Positions 17,697-27,300 of a stretch of 64,000 bases of DNA are shown here, piece after piece (positions within the stretch are counted from its first letter, which is position 1; each line of letters starts with the position of its first letter). Below the pieces are notes generated by a model, which was not told the origin of the DNA, did no database searches, and worked only from the letters and a program-made list of their open reading frames with translations. Origin of the DNA: UBA7803 sp036381275 (GTDB taxonomy: Bacteria > Pseudomonadota > Gammaproteobacteria > Pseudomonadales > Azotimanducaceae). Location of the stretch: contig DASVDC010000143.1 in NCBI GenBank assembly GCA_036381275.1, positions 1 to 64,000 on the forward strand, written 5' to 3'. Made by a program: the position numbers and the translations under genes.

Positions 17697-17904
17697 GATC
17701 CCTCCTCGCTGCCGGTTTGGTTGGATGGACGCTGTACGTAGCCGCGGGTTCCGGCAGAGCTCCATGTTATTTCCATCGATCCGGCGGATAGAAGCGTTGC
17801 GGCCGCTGGCAACTGATTCGGCAGGGGAGTAGGCTCTTCGGGCGAGGGGGGACGAGCCAGTTGTCACCACTCAACGGCTTGCCATCGCTGGAGGAGGGAT
17901 TGCG

Positions 17905-18303
17905 ATGGACACGCGGGATGGAGATAGAACAGCACCGCAACAGGTGCTGCCGAGGACATTTCTGGATCCAGCTTTCGCAGACACGCCGCTGCCTCGATTA
18001 CCGGAAGCCGACCGCTCGCTGCTGTACCTGCACTTCGAAGGATTGGACGGCGCGAACTATTCCGCCGTCGGCCGGTCGCTGGAGCGCCTGAGCCGCCGGC
18101 TGTGGGGCTCACCGACCCTGGTTCCGCTCGGCGCGAGCGACTTCGCGCTGACCCTGGAGGGCTGGTCGGCGGTGCGTTGCCAGCAGCTCTGCGGAATTCT
18201 GGAGCGCGCCTTCGAGGGCGGACTGCAGCGTCTCGGTGAAGGCGTGCGGATGCAGGTCCGGGTAGAGGCCGTCGGACGGCCCCGGCGGGTAGAGCGGCAA
18301 TGA
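17905..18303 (+). CDS. hypothetical protein
   Basis: A 132-residue soluble protein with no signal or TM segment. DRSLLYLHFEGLDGANYSAV and a helix ERLSRRLWG are followed by SDFALTLEGWSAVRCQQLCG and a charged tail. I do not recognise the family. The start is supported by GGAGGGA six nt before the ATG. It diverges from the peroxiredoxin gene across about 208 nt and converges on the lipoprotein gene that follows. Confidence 0.55.
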   Translation: MDTRDGDRTAPQQVLPRTFLDPAFADTPLPRLPEADRSLLYLHFEGLDGANYSAVGRSLERLSRRLWGSPTLVPLGASDFALTLEGWSAVRCQQLCGILERAFEGGLQRLGEGVRMQVRVEAVGRPRRVERQ

Positions 18304-18328
18304 GTCCGGGCGGGGATACCCCCGCCCG

Positions 18329-18775
18329 TCATGAACCCATGGCTTCGCGCAGCAGCGCGGCCTGCGGCTCGGTCAGCTCGTGGAATTCGCCGAGGGTGCA
18401 GACCGGCCCCGTGCGTCGCCAGAACAGGAAACGCTGAACCACTTCGGCCGTGTCCAGCGCGCAGAGCTGCGGGCTGCGGCGTTCGAACAGCAGCGTGTCG
18501 TGGCGGTGCAGCCCCGGGCACCGGGAGCGCAGCTCGTTCAACCAGTACCGGTTGCGGTCGCGAAACAGCAGGTGACGATCGTCGAGCACCTCGACCTGAT
18601 CGTAGTCGAAGGGCGACAGGCAGCGCTTCGTCGCCGCGTACTCGGTATCGGTGGTGAGCTGTTCGAGTGCATCGCTGATGCGTTGCTGGCGCTCACCGCC
18701 CCCGGCGGCGCAGCCGACCAGTGCCAGCAATAGGAAAGGGGCCCATCCGGTCAAGTTCATACAGTTCATACGCAT
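18329..18775 (-). CDS. small lipoprotein, DUF6491-like
   Basis: A 148-residue lipoprotein with a signal ending LVGC (Cys about 22). The mature part has CLSPFDYDQVEVLDDRHLLF and NRYWLNELRSRCPGL, a pattern I associate with DUF6491 proteins (paired Cys, DD-R-x-L-F, N-x-L-x-x-x-C-P-G-L). The remaining Cys residues (QLCALD, PVCTLGEF) are also spaced as in that group. The function is unknown. The assignment is from memory of the motif and should be treated as moderate. Confidence 0.7.
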   Translation of the reverse strand: MRMNCMNLTGWAPFLLLALVGCAAGGGERQQRISDALEQLTTDTEYAATKRCLSPFDYDQVEVLDDRHLLFRDRNRYWLNELRSRCPGLHRHDTLLFERRSPQLCALDTAEVVQRFLFWRRTGPVCTLGEFHELTEPQAALLREAMGS

Positions 18776-18848
18776 GACTTACTCCGGTATTCCTGGGGGC
18801 CGGAATTCTAGCAGCGCGTCGTTCGAGCGAGCAGTACGGGTTGTCACG

Positions 18849-18865
18849 GACCCCGTGCCGGGGTC
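18849..18865 (-). terminator. putative stem-loop downstream of the esterase gene
   Basis: GACCCC-gtgcc-GGGGTC forms a 6-bp perfect stem with a 5-nt loop, 33 nt beyond the esterase stop codon. No T-run follows on the minus strand, so an intrinsic terminator is only tentative. Confidence 0.35.
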
Positions 18866-18897
18866 TGCCTCGGTTGCTCGACGCCGTGGGCCGTTCT

Positions 18898-20709
18898 TCA
18901 GAAGCCGGCGAACCGCTCCGGCGGGTAGTCGCTGCAGCCGAGCGCCGCGTACTCGTCCGGGTCGAACAGCTCGGAGTCCCGGAACGTGCGCACGTACACG
19001 CCGCAGTGCTCTTCCTTGCTCGAGAACGCCGTTTCGGCCAGGAGCTCGGTCTTGATCGTCTGCGGCGTCACCACGTCGTCGACCATCCGGATACCGCCGT
19101 CGTTCGCGGTGTCGAGCACGATCATGGTCTTGCCGGCGCTGCCCCAGGGCAGCCACGGCACCTCGTTGCCGTCCCGGCCGCGGCCCGGGTCGCCGGTGTA
19201 GGCGAACTCGGCCCAGTACGACATCATCGACCGCGACAGGTCGTACTGGGCTTCGTCGCCGGGGTAGAGGTAGTCGAGCCCGAGCCCTTCGCCGAACTCG
19301 CCGAACACGAACGCGATCTCGAGCCCGTGCGCCGCGCCGAGCGCGACGCCGAGGTCGTAGCCCAAGAGGCTCGGTTCCTCGTCCCAATCCCAGCGGTAGG
19401 CGTACACGTTGCGGTTGCCGGCCTCGACCATGGCCTGGGCGAGCGAGTCGACACCACGCGCCTTCCACGACTGAGCGCCGTAGTAGACCAGGCGCTTGTA
19501 GGCCCGCTCGTCCTTCAGTGAATAGAAGATGCCGAGGGTCGAGTCCACGTAGCGCGGGTCACGGCTCATGAACAGCGACGGCTCGTCGCGGTTGGTGCCG
19601 AGAATCACCGGCACGGCGTTGTAGTTCTCGATGCTCGAGAAGATCTCTTCCGTGGGCAGATCCGGCAGCACGTGGCCGTCGCCGAAGTTGTCCGGCACGT
19701 CGATCATCCCGAAGCCGCCGCCGTCCAGCACGGCGTAGATCTCGTTCGCCGACTTGCCGTACAGGTAGTCGCGAAGCTGGGCATCCGGCCAGTCTTCCTG
19801 CAGGCGCCGCGCGGCCTGCGCATTCTCCACCATGCCGTCCGCCACCAGCAGGCGGCTGACGATCTCGCGCGCGCTCTGCGCATGTCCGCCTTCGTCGGCG
19901 TAGTTGCGCGCCGCGGTGAGCGGCGTCGTCTCGAAGCCGCCGCTCTGCACGATCGCACGGTGGAACAGCCCGCGGGCGAGCGGCGAGGCCATCATCGCGA
20001 GCGTGTCGAACGCCCCGGCGGACTCGCCGAACACGGTCACCTTGCCGGGATCACCGCCGAACGCGGCGATGTTGTCCTGCACCCATTCCAGCGCGCGCAC
20101 GACGTCGAGGGTGCCGTAGTTGCCCGAGTCGTCCAGCGGATCGCCGGTCAGCAGGGCCGGGTGACTGAACCAGCCGAGCACGCCGAGCCGGTAGTTGATC
20201 GTCACGATCACCAGGTCGTGCGCCATGGCCAGGTTACCGCCGATGTACGAACCGCCGTGGCCGATGGTGTTGCCGCCGCCGTGAATCCAGACCATCACCG
20301 GCAGGTCCGCCGCATCCGGCGGTGCCCAGACGTTCAGGTACAGACAGCCTTCGTCGCCGACGATGTGGTCCGTGGGGTTCCCGGTCGGTTCACCGCCGGA
20401 CAGCGCGGAGGGAAACTGCGGGCAGAGCGGACCGTGCGCGACGGCTTCGATCGGCTCACTGCGGTGCTGCGGCGGTCGCGGCGCCTTCCAGCGCAGGTCA
20501 CCCACCGGCTGGCGCGCGAACGGGATCCCCAGCCACGCGCGGGCCCCGGAGCGGTGGGTGAAGCCGATCACGGGTCCCGATTCGGTGTCGGTCCGGGTAG
20601 CCGGCTCGGGTACCGGCGGCGGTGCCGGCGGCTCGGGTCGGTTCACGAAGTACAGCACGATGCCGACCGCGACGACGGCGACCAGCACGACGATGGCGGC
20701 TTTCTTCAT
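18898..20709 (-). CDS. carboxylesterase / type B lipase family protein
   Basis: A 603-residue secreted or membrane-anchored esterase. One N-terminal hydrophobic helix (residues 4-22) is followed by a Pro-rich linker. The alpha/beta-hydrolase core has GIPFARQPVGDLRW, the oxyanion segment WIHGGGN, the nucleophile elbow FGESAGA, the acid in LGTNRDEPS and the His in GAAHGLEIAFVFG. All three catalytic residues of the carboxylesterase type B family are therefore present. It lies divergently from the first TonB-dependent receptor, and the shared 226-nt gap holds one copy of the TTATAACGCGTTTCA element, so coregulation with the catabolic island is plausible. The substrate is unknown. Confidence 0.88.
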   Translation of the reverse strand: MKKAAIVVLVAVVAVGIVLYFVNRPEPPAPPPVPEPATRTDTESGPVIGFTHRSGARAWLGIPFARQPVGDLRWKAPRPPQHRSEPIEAVAHGPLCPQFPSALSGGEPTGNPTDHIVGDEGCLYLNVWAPPDAADLPVMVWIHGGGNTIGHGGSYIGGNLAMAHDLVIVTINYRLGVLGWFSHPALLTGDPLDDSGNYGTLDVVRALEWVQDNIAAFGGDPGKVTVFGESAGAFDTLAMMASPLARGLFHRAIVQSGGFETTPLTAARNYADEGGHAQSAREIVSRLLVADGMVENAQAARRLQEDWPDAQLRDYLYGKSANEIYAVLDGGGFGMIDVPDNFGDGHVLPDLPTEEIFSSIENYNAVPVILGTNRDEPSLFMSRDPRYVDSTLGIFYSLKDERAYKRLVYYGAQSWKARGVDSLAQAMVEAGNRNVYAYRWDWDEEPSLLGYDLGVALGAAHGLEIAFVFGEFGEGLGLDYLYPGDEAQYDLSRSMMSYWAEFAYTGDPGRGRDGNEVPWLPWGSAGKTMIVLDTANDGGIRMVDDVVTPQTIKTELLAETAFSSKEEHCGVYVRTFRDSELFDPDEYAALGCSDYPPERFAGF

Positions 20710-20815
20710 CCCTCTCCCCCGGAGTCGGCTCGGGCGGATGATAAGCCCTCGGGCGTTCGGATGGCGAGCGGCCGGGTTCGATTACGCCCGGGGCCGGCGC
20801 GACTCAACGGAGCAG

Positions 20816-20845
20816 TTGGCGCCGCTCGTGGCGGAATGTTATAAC
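20816..20845 (+). promoter_or_regulatory. candidate promoter of the first TonB-dependent receptor
   Basis: TTGGCG at 20816 and TATAAC at 20840 are 18 nt apart and lie about 90 nt before the receptor start. The -10 hexamer is part of the putative operator, so a repressor bound there would block the polymerase. Confidence 0.4.
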
Positions 20846-20853
20846 GCGTTTCA
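20837..20853 (+). promoter_or_regulatory. putative TetR operator, copy 1
   Basis: TGTTATAACGCGTTTCA lies between the divergent esterase and TonB receptor genes. The same 17 bases recur upstream of the second receptor, and 15 of them recur inverted upstream of tetR. The core AACGCGTT is a perfect palindrome. Confidence 0.65.
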
Positions 20854-20935
20854 GAGGCTTGAGTTCAGGCCCGGAATGACGGGCGGATGTATGCATTCGC
20901 CCGCCGAAGTTGTCAACGGTTCGGGGAGAGAGGAT

Positions 20936-23900
20936 TTGAAGCTGAAGTATCTGGTTCCGGCGGCAGCCGCCGCCGTGGTCGTGGTGGGTGTACCGCCGGC
21001 TCAGGCACAGGAGGGAGCGCTCGAGGAGATCGTCGTCACCGGTTCCTATCTGCGCCGGGCTCCGGAAGACGCGCCGTCGCCGATCCGGGCGTTCGGCCGT
21101 GAGGAGCTCGAGGTCAGAGGCCGGCCGCAGCTCGCCGATCTGGTTGCCACGCTGCCGTCGGTGATCGGCTCGGAGAACGTCACCGCCCAGGAGCAGAGCG
21201 TCGGCGGGGCGGGAGCCGCCAACATCAACATCCGCAATCTCGGTCTTTCGTCGACGCTGGTGCTGCTCGAAGGCAAGCGCCTGAACAAGGGCACGTCGGT
21301 GTCGAACCAGAGCGAGACCTTCGTCGACATCAACCGCCTGCCGTTCATCATGATCGAGAACGTCGAGATCCTGAAGGACGGCGCGTCGGCGCTGTACGGT
21401 TCCGACGCGGTGGCGGGGGTCGCGAACTTCCGGCTGCGCAACAACTTCGAAGGCTTCGAGATCCAGGGCACGTACCAGGATGCGTTCAAGGGACGCGATC
21501 TCGACTTCGACGATTTCGACTTCCCGGAGATGTATCGCGAGCCGATCGAGAACATCTCGAAGGACACCCACAGCGAGACCGACCTCGGCGCCATCTGGGG
21601 TTTCGGCAACGACACCACCCACATGGTGATCGGCTTCAACTACTTCGAGCGCGACCGGCTCGACTCGGTGGACCGCGAATACGCATTCGAGGACATCATC
21701 GACGGCAGCGTCAGCGCGCCGAGCCCGTTCAACATGCCGCAGGATCAGTTCGCCTCGCTGGACCTGCCGTTCATGGAGGAGCCCGAGCCGAGCTCGTACG
21801 TCGTGCAGGACCCCGCCTGCGTCGCGTTCGGCTACTACCGGACCCGTAACTCCGGCCTCTGCAGCACCAAGACCGATCTGCTGTCGCGGGACATGATGTC
21901 GAAGGAGCGGCGCAAGCAGGCGCTCGCCACCTGGACGCATCAGCTCAATGACCGCGTCGAAGCCTACGGACACTTCGGCTTCTCCGAGAACGAGGTGGAG
22001 CTGAACCAGTCGCCATCGCTGCCGATCACGGCCCAGGCCCGCTACACCGCGGACAACCCCGGCTTCCGGCACCACGTGATCAGCGGGATCAACGCGTTCC
22101 TCGCGAGCGGCGGAACCGCGACCTCGTACGGTGACGACGTCGCCAACCGCCTCGGTTTCCTGCCGGAGGACGTTCGTCCTCTGTTCATGCCGATCGCCGG
22201 GTTGCCGGTCGTGCCGTTGTTCGATCCGGCCGCCGTGGGGGTCAATCCGTTCGATCCCGAATCGGTCTTCAGCAGCATCGGCACGATCACGTTCAACGGC
22301 GTGGCGCGGCCGTCGATCGCGAACCTGATGAACATCGGCGGTGTCCCGGCCGACGTCGACGGCGACGGCGTGGTCGAGCCGGGCGAGATCTTCAAGGGCC
22401 GCGCGAGTCAGCTCATCGAGCGGGAGACCCGGCTGTTCCTGGCCGGACTGCGGGGTGACCTGAACGACGACTGGACCTTCGACGTCTCCTACGGCTTCAG
22501 CGGCGAAGAGCAGCGCAACACCTTCTACGACACCGTGAACGAGCGCCTGGCGGATGCGCTGAACGGCTACTTCGGCATCGGCTGCGACAAGGCGACGATG
22601 GCGCCGGGTGAAGGTCTCTGCACCTGGTTCAACCCGTTCGGCAGCAGCATCCTCGAGCCGGACACCGTGGTCGCGGACGGCAACGGCAACCTGCACACGC
22701 TGGGCAACGATGCCGCCTACGTGGACGCACTGTTCGGTCAGGGCGTCGTCACCGGCGATTCCGAGCTGACGGTGCTGGACGCGGTGGTCACGACCGACTC
22801 GCTGTTCGGCTGGCAGCTGCCGGGCGGCAGCGTCGGGCTCGCGCTCGGCGCGCAGTACCGGGAAGAGGAGCGGCGCGCCGGCGGCAACGAGCTCGCCACC
22901 GACCCGAGCTTCCCGTTCGCGTTCACCGGGCCGACCATCCCGTACAGCGCCAAGGAAGACGTCTACGCGATCTTCGCCGAGCTCGCGCTGCCGCTGACCG
23001 AGGATCTCGAGGCGCAGCTCGCGGTGCGTTACGAAGACTACGGCGGCGCGACCGGCGACACCGTGGATCCGAAGCTGGCGTTGCGCTGGCAGGCGCTGGA
23101 CAGCCTGGTGCTGCGCGGTTCCGTGGGCACCTCCTTCCGCGGTCCGTCGCTGACTCAGAAGTTCGGCCGCGGCACGGGGCTGCAGTTCATCTCCGCGCCG
23201 GATGCGGAGGTCATCGACGCGTTCTTCGGCCCCGGCGCGTCCGAAGCGCCGCTGTTCGGTTCGGGCGTGTTCGGGCGCCTGCCGACCTTCGGCAACCCGG
23301 ACCTGAAGCCGGAAGAGTCGACCAACTTCAACATCGGCGTGATCTGGTCGCCGACGGACGACTTCAGCCTGTGCGTCGACTACTTCGACTACGACTACGA
23401 CAACATCATCATTCCGGAGGACTACGTCGGGCTCGCCAACGACTGTCAGATCAACTGGGGCCTGGCCGGACGGCCGGCGTCGCTCTTGAGTGACGGTTCG
23501 CCGAACCCGGCGTACATGGCCATCGAGGCCTGCAACTTCCGCGATCTCGACGGCGATCCGACCACGCCGGACATCCTGCTCGACACCCAGGGCAACGCGC
23601 TGTCGATCCAGCGCACCTACCAGAACGGCACCGAGCTGAAGGCCTCGGGCCTCGATGTGCTGGCGCGCTACAACCTCGCGACGAACTGGGGCGCGTTCGG
23701 TGCGACGCTCGACTTCAACTGGTTCCTCGAGTACGAGATCCAGCGCGCGGTGACGCCGTTCGACACCCGTCTGAACCCGGGCGAGACGGTCGACATGGTC
23801 GGGCTCAACTACACCGTGCTGGTGGGGCGGCCGCTGCCGGAGTACAAGGCGACGCTGCTGCTCGACTGGTCGCTGAACCAGCACTACGCGAGCGTGGTCA

Positions 23901-24145
23901 CGAACTTCGTGAGCCATGTCTGGGAGCCGGACTACATCCCGGAACCGCTCCGGGTGGCGAGCCACACGACCGTCGACGCCTCGTACACCTACCAGTTCCA
24001 GACGGTGAACCTGGGGCTGACGGCCGGTGCGATGAACCTGTTCGACCGCGAGCCGCCCCGGGCGAGCGGGTTCAACGGGTTCTCGTCGACGCTGCACGAT
24101 CCGCGCGGCCGGATGTGGTACCTCCGCGCCCGATTCGGCTTCTGA
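20936..24145 (+). CDS. TonB-dependent receptor 1
   Basis: A 1069-residue outer-membrane receptor. It has a signal peptide (VVVVGVPPAQAQ), then EEIVVTG (TonB box-like), a plug domain (about 40-170: QLADLVATLPSVIG, NIRNLGLSSTLVLLEGKR, VEILKDGASALYGSDAVAGV) and a 22-strand-type barrel ending WYLRARFGF with the terminal Phe of the beta-signal. TTG at 20936 is chosen because the paralogue's ATG aligns to it and GGGGAGAGAG precedes both. A loop near residue 475 holds DVDGDGVVEPGE, a canonical 12-residue EF-hand loop. Uptake of a bulky ligand with TonB energy is the family role; the ligand is unknown. Confidence 0.92.
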   Translation: MKLKYLVPAAAAAVVVVGVPPAQAQEGALEEIVVTGSYLRRAPEDAPSPIRAFGREELEVRGRPQLADLVATLPSVIGSENVTAQEQSVGGAGAANINIRNLGLSSTLVLLEGKRLNKGTSVSNQSETFVDINRLPFIMIENVEILKDGASALYGSDAVAGVANFRLRNNFEGFEIQGTYQDAFKGRDLDFDDFDFPEMYREPIENISKDTHSETDLGAIWGFGNDTTHMVIGFNYFERDRLDSVDREYAFEDIIDGSVSAPSPFNMPQDQFASLDLPFMEEPEPSSYVVQDPACVAFGYYRTRNSGLCSTKTDLLSRDMMSKERRKQALATWTHQLNDRVEAYGHFGFSENEVELNQSPSLPITAQARYTADNPGFRHHVISGINAFLASGGTATSYGDDVANRLGFLPEDVRPLFMPIAGLPVVPLFDPAAVGVNPFDPESVFSSIGTITFNGVARPSIANLMNIGGVPADVDGDGVVEPGEIFKGRASQLIERETRLFLAGLRGDLNDDWTFDVSYGFSGEEQRNTFYDTVNERLADALNGYFGIGCDKATMAPGEGLCTWFNPFGSSILEPDTVVADGNGNLHTLGNDAAYVDALFGQGVVTGDSELTVLDAVVTTDSLFGWQLPGGSVGLALGAQYREEERRAGGNELATDPSFPFAFTGPTIPYSAKEDVYAIFAELALPLTEDLEAQLAVRYEDYGGATGDTVDPKLALRWQALDSLVLRGSVGTSFRGPSLTQKFGRGTGLQFISAPDAEVIDAFFGPGASEAPLFGSGVFGRLPTFGNPDLKPEESTNFNIGVIWSPTDDFSLCVDYFDYDYDNIIIPEDYVGLANDCQINWGLAGRPASLLSDGSPNPAYMAIEACNFRDLDGDPTTPDILLDTQGNALSIQRTYQNGTELKASGLDVLARYNLATNWGAFGATLDFNWFLEYEIQRAVTPFDTRLNPGETVDMVGLNYTVLVGRPLPEYKATLLLDWSLNQHYASVVTNFVSHVWEPDYIPEPLRVASHTTVDASYTYQFQTVNLGLTAGAMNLFDREPPRASGFNGFSSTLHDPRGRMWYLRARFGF

Positions 24146-24161
24146 CGAAGCGGCCGCTTCG
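24146..24161. repeat. 16-bp perfect palindrome after receptor 1
   Basis: CGAAGCGGCCGCTTCG is a perfect palindrome two nt behind the receptor 1 stop codon. Its left part is repeated directly at 24171-24180 (CGAAGCGGCC). Confidence 0.5.
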
Positions 24162-24187
24162 GCTTCCGGACGAAGCGGCCATTGCAG

Positions 24188-24210
24188 CCCGCGGCTTCCA
24201 GAGCCGCGGG
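24188..24210 (+). terminator. putative terminator hairpin between the receptors
   Basis: CCCGCGGCT-TCCAG-AGCCGCGGG is a perfect 9-bp GC-rich stem with a 5-nt loop, 42 nt behind the receptor 1 stop. No U-tract follows, so it may be a processing or attenuating hairpin instead. Confidence 0.5.
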
Positions 24211-24251
24211 CGGCTTGCTCCCTGAAAGTGCTGGCCTCCCCAAGACCCTGG

Positions 24252-24268
24252 TGTTATAACGCGTTTCA
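24252..24268 (+). promoter_or_regulatory. putative TetR operator, copy 2
   Basis: TGTTATAACGCGTTTCA, identical over 17 bases to copy 1, lies about 70 nt before the second receptor gene and behind the hairpin. The second receptor thus appears to have its own regulated promoter. Confidence 0.65.
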
Positions 24269-24339
24269 GGCTCGCATCGCCGGGCCGATCGCAGAGTCGC
24301 CCGGCGGGTCAATCATGCGGTTCTTGGGGAGAGAGACTC

Positions 24340-27300
24340 ATGAGGCTGAAGCATCTGCTGGGGCCGGCGCTCGCCGCCGGCTGCCTGACGTCGACCGCTG
24401 TAGTCCAGGCTGAAGATGCACCGATCGAAGAGATCATCGTCACCGGGTCGTACCTGAAGCGGGCGCCGGAGGATGCGCCGTCACCGATCCGGGTGCTCGG
24501 GCGCGAGGAGCTCGAGGCGAAGGGCCGGCCGCAGCTCGCGGACCTGGTCACGACTCTGCCTTCCATCATCGGGTCCGAGAACCAGTCCGCTCAGGAGCAG
24601 AGCGTCGGCGGGGCGGGCGCGGCGAACATCAACATCCGTAACCTCGGGCTCTCGTCCACGCTGGTTCTGCTCGAAGGCAAGCGGATGAACCAGGGCACCT
24701 CCACGTCGAACCAGGGGGAGCACTTCGTCGACATCAACCGCCTGCCGTTCATCATGGTCGACAACATCGAGATCCTGAAGGACGGGGCGTCGGCCATCTA
24801 CGGCTCGGACGCGGTGGCGGGCGTGGCGAACTTCAAGCTGCGCACGGATTTCGAGGGCTTCGAGATCCAGGCCATATACCAGGATGCGTTCAAGGGCCGC
24901 GAGGTCGACTTCGACGACACCGGCCTGCCGGAGATCTACCGAGAGCCCATCGAGAACATCTCGAAGGACGAGCACAGCGACATGGATCTCGGTGTGATCT
25001 GGGGTTTCGGCAACGACAACACGCACTTCGTGATCGGCGGCAACTACTTCGAGCGGGACGGGTTGGATTCGGCCGACCGTGAGAGGGCGTTCGCGACGGG
25101 ATTCGAGGAAGTCGAGACGCCGAGCCCGTTCAGCTTCCCGCAGGACATGTTCGCGGCGCGTCAGCTCGCCCCCGGCGTCCTGATCCCGTCGACGATGATG
25201 ATCAACGACTCGTCGTGCGTGGCCCTCGCCTACTACCGCACCAAGAACAGCGGCCTGTGCAGCGGTACCGCCGACCTGATGTCCCGAGACATCTTCTCCG
25301 AGGAGCAGCGCCTGCAGCTCCTGGGCACATGGACGCACCAGCTCAACGACCGGGTGGAAGCCTACGGTCACTTCGGCATGTCCGAGAACAACATCGTGAT
25401 CAACCAGGGGCCGTCGCTCCCGCTGACCAGCCAGATTCAGTTTTCGCCGGACAACCCGGGCGTGCAGTTCGAGGTGTTCAACGGGCTCGCCAACGCGATC
25501 GCGTTGGGTGACGACGTAGCGAATCGCCTCGTGCCCCTGCCGTTTCCGGTCATCTCGTTCATTCCCGGTGACACGTTGGACATCACCGATCCGGCGGCGG
25601 TACTCGCCGGCATGGGGCCGGTCACCTTCAACGGTCTCGCGCGCGGCGCCCTCGCCAATCTGCAGAACGCGATGGGCGTGCCGGCGGACGTCGACGGCGA
25701 CGGGGTAGTCGAGCCCGGCGAGATCTTCAAGAAGCGCCAGGACAGCGAGATCGACCGCGAGACCCGGCTGTTCATGATCGGACTGCGCGGCGACATCAAC
25801 GACAGCTGGTCGTTCGATGCGTCCTACAGCTTCAGCAGCGAAGATTCCGAAACCACGTTCAACGACACCGTGAACGAGCGCATCGAGGATGCGCTGAACG
25901 GCTTCTTCGGCCCGAACTGCGATCGCGGTACCGTGGACAATCCGACCGAGCCCGGCGACAGCTCGAAGGGCTGCTTCTGGTTCAACCCGTTCGGCTCGTC
26001 GATCCTCTTCCCGGACACGGTCTGGACCGACGGCAACGGCCGCCAGCACAGGCTGGGCAACGACCCGGCGTACGTGGATGCGCTGTTCGGTGAGGGTGTG
26101 GTATTCGCCGAGTCCGAGCTCACGGTGCTCGATGCGGTGGTGACGACCCAGAGCCTGTTCGGCTGGGAGCTGCCCGGCGGGGGCGTCGGCTTCGCGTTCG
26201 GCGCGCAGTACCGTGACGAGGAGCGTCGTGCCGGCGGCAACGAGCTGGCTTCCGACCCCAGCTTCCCGTTCGGTTTCACCGGTCCGGTGATCCCGTACAG
26301 CGCGAAACAGGACGTCTACGCGGTGTTCGCCGAGCTGGCGCTGCCGCTGACCGACGACTTCGAGGCGCAGCTCGCGCTGCGCTACGAGGATTACGGCGGC
26401 GACACCGGCGACACGCTCGATCCCAAGCTCGCGCTGCGCTGGCAGGCGCTCGAGAGTCTGGCGCTGCGCGCCTCCGTCGGCACCTCGTTCCGCGGCCCCT
26501 CGATCTCGCAGAAATTCGGCCGCGGCACCGGGTTGCAGTTCATCGCGCCGCCGGACGAGGAAGTGCACGACGTCCGGCCCGGCGCCACGTTCGGCAGCGG
26601 CGTATTCGGCCGGCTGCCCACCTTCGGCAACCCGGAGCTCGAACCCGAAGAGTCGACCAACTTCAACATCGGCGTGATCTGGACCCCGATCGACGAGTTC
26701 ACGCTGTCGCTCGACTACTTCGACTACGACTACGACAACATCATCATCCCCGAGGACTACATCGGGCTCGCGAACGATTGCCAGATCGCGTGGGACGAAG
26801 CGGATCGCCCGCCGTCGATCCTGCCGGGAGGTGCGATCAACCCGGATTATCTGGCCGTCGAGCCCTGCAACTTCCGTGACCTCGACTCGGATCCCGGTAC
26901 GCCCGACATCCTGTTGGACCCCGTAGGCAATGCGCTCAACGTGCAGCGCACCTACGTGAACGGCACGAACCTCACCGCTTCGGGTCTCGACCTGCTGAGC
27001 CGATACGTGCTCGGCACGGATTTCGGCACGTTCGGCATCACGCTCGATGCATCCTGGTTCATCGAGTACGAGATCCAGCAGGCGGTCACGCCGTTCGACC
27101 GGCGTCTGGCGCCGGGTCAGACCATCGACATGGTGGGGCTGAACTACACCGTGCTGGTAGGCCGGCCGCTGCCCGAGTACAAGGCTTCGCTGATGTTCGA
27201 CTGGTCCTGGAACCAGCACTACGCGAGCATCATCACCAACTACTCCGACAGCCTGACCGAGACGCGCGCCGAGCCGGAGCCGCTGCACGTCGCGAGCCAT

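Noticed and set aside
22093..22102. AACGCGTT core inside receptor 1
   Set aside because: Only the 8-bp core matches, within coding sequence; similar chance matches occur in hemN near 3475.
20804..24097. Long antisense open frames opposite both TonB receptors (also 24481-27432)
   Set aside because: Both mirror receptor genes in the same relative frame, show no recognisable domains and have an R/V/E/A-rich composition typical of shadows.
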